From positions 1-8,436 of the forward strand of contig DAOTZS010000158.1 of assembly GCA_034434335.1 (NCBI GenBank): a stretch of 8,436 nt of DNA, given 5' to 3'. The stretch comes from DAOTZS01 sp034434335. GTDB lineage: Bacteria > Chloroflexota > Anaerolineae > CG2-30-64-16. Shown in pieces: positions 5,216 to 8,436 of the stretch. Numbering within the stretch: the stretch's first letter is position 1; each line of letters opens with the position of its first letter. Made by a program: the position numbers and the translations under genes. Below the pieces are notes generated by a model. It was not told where the DNA came from, did not search any database, and was given only the letters and a program-made list of their open reading frames with translations.

Positions 5216-7033
5216 ATGATGAGCGTCCGGTGGAGTCCCTTCTTCAAACAGTTGATGATGATCGGTATGCTGATCGCCGCGGTCTGGCTGCTGTTCCGGG
5301 TGCGGGTGATCCTGACGCCGTTCATCCTGGCCTTGCTGCTGGCCTATCTGGTGTCTCTGCCTGTTAACTGGATCCTGCGCCACACTGGTTGGCCTCGCAC
5401 ACCGGTGGTGGTGGGGGTCCATCTGCTCGTGGTGGTGGCCATCATCATCACCCCTGTGCTGGTCATCCCCCGCTTGCTGGCCATGGCCCGCTCGTTCGGC
5501 GCCACCCTGGTCAATGTCATCCAGGCGCTGCTGGCCGTGTCACCCAAGCCGATCGAGTTGGGGCCGACCATCACCATTGACTTGGGCCCCTTCTACGAGC
5601 CAATCAGCCAGGGGTTGCGCAACTTGTTGGAGCCCAACCTGGGCACCATTCAAAACCTGCAAGGGTTGCTTTTCCCCTTTGCCACGGGCGCGGCTGTGGT
5701 GGTCCGGAGCGCGGTGACCACTGTGGTATGGGGGATCTTTATCTTGATAGTCAGCTTCTATACGGTCAGGGATGCGCCCATGTGGGCGCGCTTCGTCGCG
5801 GCGCGCATCCCCGAGCCCTTGCGGCCAGAGCTGAGGCAGCTCTGGCTGAGGCTGACACAGATCTGGGATGCGTTCGTGCGTGGGCAGTTGATCCTGGGTT
5901 TTCTGATGGGGGTGATTGTCTGGCTGGTCATGACCGTGTTGGGAGTGCGCAGTGCGCCAGCCCTGGGGTTGATGTCGGGCTTGCTGGAGTTTGTTCCCGG
6001 AGTGGGTCCAACTATTGCTGCCCTGCCGGGAGTGATCATTGCGTTGATCCTGGGCTCAACCTGGTTGCCGCTGCCCAACCTGTGGTTTGCCGTGGTGGTG
6101 GCCCTGACCTACTTCCTGCTCTCTCAGTTCGAGAACCTATACCTGCTGCCCAGGGTAGTGGGTAGCAGGGTGGCCTTGCACCCAGCCGTAGTGATCGTAG
6201 GTGCGCTGGCCGGAGCTCAATTGGGTGGTGTGCTGGGCATCTTGTTGGCCGCCCCTACCATCGCCTCCTTGCGCGTGCTACTGGGCTATGTGGCTTGCAA
6301 ACTGCTGGATCAGGAGCCGTTCCCGGTCGGCGCGCCCCCGCTGAGCCGGGAAGCATTCTGGGGTGAGCTGGTGCGTGGCCGCCCGGTGCGTGCCATCCTC
6401 TTTGACCTGGATGGCACCCTTATTGAAACCGATGAGGAGTTGGTCCAGGCGCTGACCCAACGCCTGAGCTTCATCCAACGTGTCCTGCCCGCCGTGAACC
6501 TTCCCCGCCTGGTACGGCGCTGGCTGATGCTCAGCGAAGGATTCGTCAACGGGCTGGTCACTGCCCTGGATTGGCTGCGGCTGGACAACTGGTTGTTCCG
6601 GCTCAAGGAGCCTCTCCAACGCTGGCGCGCTATCCGCAGACCGGACCACTTTGCCCCAGTGGACGGCAGCCTGGCCACCTTACGTTCGCTGGCCCAACGC
6701 TACTCACTGGGGATCGTCACCAGTCGCAGCCGCCAGGAAACCGCCGCGTTCCTGACCCAATACGGCCTGAACGATCTGTTCCATGTCGTAATTACCCGTG
6801 ACGATGTGGGCAGGCTAAAACCTAACCCGGTGCCGGTACGGCTGGCAGCCAAACAGCTTGGCCTGCCACCTGAGCAGTGTGTGCTGGTGGGAGACACGAG
6901 CGTGGACGTGCGCGCTGCTAAGGCTGCCGGCGCGCTGGCAGTCGGAGTGCTGTGTGGATTCGGCGACGAGAACGACTTCAAGGGCGCCGACCTGGTGATC
7001 GAGTCTACCGAACAACTGGCCGCCTGGCTGTAA
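5216..7033 (+). CDS. AI-2E family transporter fused to a HAD-family phosphatase domain
   Basis: One uninterrupted 605-residue ORF with two domains. Residues about 10-362 form an AI-2E/PerM family permease (PF01594 type): paired N-terminal membrane segments (about 13-50), a third at about 63-86, a soluble stretch with an amphipathic region, then the family core LLEFVPGVGPTIAALPG (256-272) and further hydrophobic segments to about 360 containing the LPRVVGSRVALHP block. After a linker (about 363-390), residues 392-605 are a HAD hydrolase of phosphoglycolate-phosphatase type: motif I FDLDGTL with nucleophile D397 and D399, motif II around VTSRSR (501-506), motif III K535 in GRLKPNP, motif IV GDTSVD with D560 and D564. 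All catalytic residues are present, so the domain should be active on the cytoplasmic side. The family name reflects autoinducer export in E. coli; some members are ion antiporters, so the substrate is unknown. Two adjacent ATGs (5216, 5219) could start; GGTG at 5207-5210 is a weak ribosome-binding site. Confidence 0.93.
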   Translation: MMSVRWSPFFKQLMMIGMLIAAVWLLFRVRVILTPFILALLLAYLVSLPVNWILRHTGWPRTPVVVGVHLLVVVAIIITPVLVIPRLLAMARSFGATLVNVIQALLAVSPKPIELGPTITIDLGPFYEPISQGLRNLLEPNLGTIQNLQGLLFPFATGAAVVVRSAVTTVVWGIFILIVSFYTVRDAPMWARFVAARIPEPLRPELRQLWLRLTQIWDAFVRGQLILGFLMGVIVWLVMTVLGVRSAPALGLMSGLLEFVPGVGPTIAALPGVIIALILGSTWLPLPNLWFAVVVALTYFLLSQFENLYLLPRVVGSRVALHPAVVIVGALAGAQLGGVLGILLAAPTIASLRVLLGYVACKLLDQEPFPVGAPPLSREAFWGELVRGRPVRAILFDLDGTLIETDEELVQALTQRLSFIQRVLPAVNLPRLVRRWLMLSEGFVNGLVTALDWLRLDNWLFRLKEPLQRWRAIRRPDHFAPVDGSLATLRSLAQRYSLGIVTSRSRQETAAFLTQYGLNDLFHVVITRDDVGRLKPNPVPVRLAAKQLGLPPEQCVLVGDTSVDVRAAKAAGALAVGVLCGFGDENDFKGADLVIESTEQLAAWL

Positions 7034-7045
7034 CTCTCCTCGCCC

Positions 7046-7936
7046 CTAACCCCTGGCCGGCATCCTTCTCTCTGCAGCTCGCACGAGCAATGCCAGCCCC
7101 ACGGTCATCACCAGGTAAAGGAAGGCCACCGCGTTGTAAGTCTCGAAGAAGCGGAAGGTGCTGGCCGCGTAGACCTTCCCCAATTGCGTGATGTCCTGCA
7201 CGCCGAGCACCGAAACCAGCGAGGAGTCTTTCAACATGGCGATAAACTCGTTACCCAGGGGAGGCAACACATTGCGGATCGCCTGAGGCAGGATCACGTA
7301 GCGCATGGCCTGGCCGTAAGTCATCCCCAGCGAGCGGGCAGCTTCCATTTGCCCGCGGCCAATAGACTGGATCCCCGCCCGAAAGATCTCCGAGATAAAG
7401 GCGCTGTAGCCAATGGTGAGGGCCAGCACCCCACGCACGGTGAAGTTCACCTGACGCACTGTCAGGCTGACCAGCGGGGTGCCTAACCCCGCCAGGAAGC
7501 CCGTCCCTATCAGCCACTGCCCCACGGCATTCAACCCGCTGACCATAGCCGGCGCGGCCACGAAGGCAATGTAATAGAGGATCACCAGCATTGGCACCCC
7601 GCGGATGATCTCCACATAGAACGAGGAGAGCTCGTACAGCAGCCGATTGCCCGCCACGCGCATCAGCCCTACCACCAGGCCCAAGACGATGGCGAGCCCA
7701 TAGGCGATCAGGGTCACCACGATGGTGGTGTAGACCCCCTTGAACACCGCAGCCAGGATCACCTGATAACTGGCGCGCGTGAGCATGATCCACAGGAAGA
7801 TAATGCCAAGCAGGATCGCTGCCACCAGCCAGTAGGGTAGCCGCGCCCACCAGGAGCCGGCCACCCCCCGGGAGCCGGGCAGAGGGCTGGGGCGAGGCCC
7901 ACCAGCAGGGAACTTAGAGGCAAGGTCGAAAGCCAT
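7046..7936 (-). CDS. Polar amino-acid ABC transporter permease (HisM/GlnP type)
   Basis: Inner-membrane subunit of an amino-acid importer. The 296-residue protein has a first membrane segment (about 35-52), the GVYTTIVVTLIAYGLAIVLG segment that opens the transmembrane domain, and the IIRGVPMLVILYYIAF block typical of this subfamily. Towards the C-terminus lies the EAA loop, MEAARSLGMTYGQAMRYVILPQA, which contacts the ATPase. The start is the ATG at 7936-7934, with AGGAG (7947-7943) 6 nt upstream. The reading frame stays open to 8158, but that extension would run through the 34-bp palindrome and a transposon and is not a real N-terminus. Residues about 12-30 are Pro/Gly/Arg-rich (PRPSPLPGSRG) and look like translated intergenic repeat. 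The partner binding protein is upstream on the same strand; no ATPase gene is in the window. The stop is 12 bp from that of the converging transporter-HAD gene. The exact substrate is unknown. Confidence 0.94.
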   Translation of the reverse strand: MAFDLASKFPAGGPRPSPLPGSRGVAGSWWARLPYWLVAAILLGIIFLWIMLTRASYQVILAAVFKGVYTTIVVTLIAYGLAIVLGLVVGLMRVAGNRLLYELSSFYVEIIRGVPMLVILYYIAFVAAPAMVSGLNAVGQWLIGTGFLAGLGTPLVSLTVRQVNFTVRGVLALTIGYSAFISEIFRAGIQSIGRGQMEAARSLGMTYGQAMRYVILPQAIRNVLPPLGNEFIAMLKDSSLVSVLGVQDITQLGKVYAASTFRFFETYNAVAFLYLVMTVGLALLVRAAERRMPARG

Positions 7937-7955
7937 AGGGCACTCCTGGAGATAG

Positions 7956-7989
7956 GTTGGGGGGCGAGGAGCGCTCCTCGCCCCCCAAC
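7956..7989. repeat. Perfect 34-bp palindrome before the permease gene
   Basis: GTTGGGGGGCGAGGAGC (7956-7972) is followed without spacer by its exact reverse complement (7973-7989). The palindrome ends 8 bp from the AGGAG of the permease ribosome-binding site. In mRNA it would form a very stable hairpin in the spacer after the binding-protein gene. Such hairpins commonly protect upstream mRNA and make binding protein more abundant than permease. CTCCTCGCCCC from its right arm recurs at 7036-7046 beyond the permease stop, suggesting a dispersed repeat family. Confidence 0.9.
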
Positions 7990-8030
7990 GAGAGATCTGG
8001 GCGGGTAGGATAAGGTTTGGTTGAAATTTG

Positions 8031-8038
8031 CAGGCGGG
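8031..8038. repeat. Target-site duplication, left copy
   Basis: CAGGCGGG directly abuts the left terminal inverted repeat and is identical to 8202-8209. Perfect identity suggests fairly recent insertion. Confidence 0.85.
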
Positions 8039-8201
8039 GTAACTATTCAGCGGTGACTGGAAGTCACCCTTTTTGGGCCTGCGGCCAGTGGTCGGCCTTC
8101 GCCGACCTCTCTGGTGATGCGCACATGAAGGGTGTCGGCGAAGGCCGACACCCGGCACGAAGTGCCCAGGAGGGGCGATTTCAATCGGCCTGAATAGTTA
8201 C
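8039..8201. mobile_element. MITE (non-autonomous transposon), IS66-like ends
   Basis: A 163-bp element with perfect 12-bp terminal inverted repeats, GTAACTATTCAG (8039-8050) and CTGAATAGTTAC (8190-8201). It is flanked exactly by an 8-bp direct repeat CAGGCGGG (8031-8038 and 8202-8209), a target-site duplication. No transposase is encoded. IS66-family elements characteristically begin 5'-GTAA and duplicate 8 bp, so IS66-type mobilisation is the best guess. The inside is highly structured: hairpins at 8052-8068, 8091-8106, 8130-8153 (10-bp stem, GAAG loop), 8154-8166 and 8176-8187. The 8091-8106 hairpin is the exact reverse complement of 8134-8149. It lies between the binding-protein stop and the permease start of one operon. 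Confidence 0.9.
8052..8074 (+). other. Terminator-like hairpin inside the MITE
   Basis: GGTGACT (8052-8058) and AGTCACC (8062-8068) make a 7-bp stem with a 3-nt loop, followed by C and five T (8070-8074). It would act only on plus-strand transcripts, opposite to the surrounding operon, so it should not block binding-protein to permease read-through. The other end of the element has a related but diverged hairpin (8176-8187). Confidence 0.4.
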
Positions 8202-8209
8202 CAGGCGGG
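8202..8209. repeat. Target-site duplication, right copy
   Basis: CAGGCGGG directly follows the right terminal inverted repeat and matches 8031-8038. It ends 17 bp from the stop codon of the binding-protein gene, so the insertion narrowly missed the coding sequence. Confidence 0.85.
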
Positions 8210-8226
8210 TTTGCTTCCCGATACCC

Positions 8227-8436
8227 TCACTGCGAGGTCGGGTCGTACATGAAGAACCAGCGCGTGTTCAGGTGCTCCAGGAAGCCATCCTGTTTCATGG
8301 TCTCAATAGCGGCGTTGAATGGCTGGACGAGGTCGGAGCCCGGGGTGAAGATGAAGCCGAACTCCTCGGTGCCCAGCGGCTCACCGATCACCTTCAGCTT
8401 CTCCGGGTTGGCACCGATGTAGCCGCGGGAGGAAGC
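8227..8436 (-). CDS. Amino-acid ABC transporter substrate-binding protein, C-terminal end
   Basis: Partial gene: the last 69 codons and the TGA stop (8229-8227) are present, with the rest beyond the right edge. Visible sequence includes IGEPLGTEEFGFIFTPGSD (about 17-35), then LVQPFNAAIETMKQDGFLEHLNTRWF. This is the usual ending of periplasmic-type binding proteins of the SBP_bac_3 family: a strand carrying a GxxxFGF-like motif, a helix with N-x-A-I-x-x-M-K-x-D-G, then a Trp near the C-terminus. These proteins capture polar amino acids outside the membrane and deliver them to a HisM/GlnP permease, which is the next gene downstream on this strand. The genes are normally a few bases to a few tens of bases apart; here the gap is 290 bp, filled by the MITE and a 34-bp palindrome. 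The ligand cannot be told from this fragment. Confidence 0.9.
   Translation of the reverse strand, partial: ASSRGYIGANPEKLKVIGEPLGTEEFGFIFTPGSDLVQPFNAAIETMKQDGFLEHLNTRWFFMYDPTSQ

Noticed and set aside
7937..8158. 74-residue N-terminal extension of the permease
   Set aside because: It would be encoded by the MITE and the 34-bp palindrome. The ATG at 7936 has a good AGGAG site and yields the family length.
8039..8201. Solo remnant of a full insertion sequence
   Set aside because: Both ends are intact and the target duplication is perfect, with no transposase remnant, so a MITE fits better than a decayed IS.

Overview
The window is GC-rich, uses mainly G/C-ending codons, and carries ordinary housekeeping genes together with small non-coding repeats. 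Protein style (short S15, PNPase with a long Arg/Gly tail, AAA_32-type Lon, AI-2E transporter fused to a HAD domain) and the degenerate CCTCGCCCC-type repeats suggest an Anaerolineae- or Caldilineae-like Chloroflexota. That placement is inference from sequence character, not from a marker comparison.

Layout. Positions 1-1092, minus strand: the N-terminal 364 codons of a Lon-related ATP-dependent protease with an intact Walker A motif, running off the left edge. Positions 1093-1415: a divergent promoter region with a candidate lon-like promoter (minus), a strong extended -10 promoter for rpsO (plus), and three tandem 21-bp repeats between the two -35 boxes. Positions 1416-5012, plus strand: rpsO (S15), a 370-nt structured spacer, pnp (PNPase) and lepB (signal peptidase I). 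The rpsO-pnp order is the classical one, and the long imperfect stem in the pnp leader stands where the RNase III site lies in E. coli. Positions 5216-7033, plus strand: one uninterrupted ORF joining an AI-2E family permease to a phosphoglycolate-phosphatase-like HAD domain. Positions 7046-8436, minus strand: part of a polar amino-acid ABC importer operon, with the C-terminal end of the binding protein upstream and a HisM/GlnP-type permease downstream. It converges on the fusion gene with only 12 bp between stop codons.

The most notable non-coding structure lies between the binding-protein and permease genes. At 8039-8201 there is a 163-bp element with perfect 12-bp terminal inverted repeats, starting GTAAC, bounded on both sides by the same 8-bp direct repeat CAGGCGGG. 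This is a textbook non-autonomous transposon (MITE); the GTAA end and 8-bp duplication fit the IS66 family. It has separated the two genes of an operon. A perfect 34-bp palindrome (7956-7989) sits just before the permease ribosome-binding site, and the first ~30 residues of the permease look partly derived from a related intergenic repeat.

How the genes work together: S15 and PNPase link ribosome assembly and RNA decay, LepB handles secreted-protein maturation, and the Lon relative probably handles protein quality control. The ABC genes import an amino acid. The substrate of the AI-2E/HAD fusion cannot be told from sequence.
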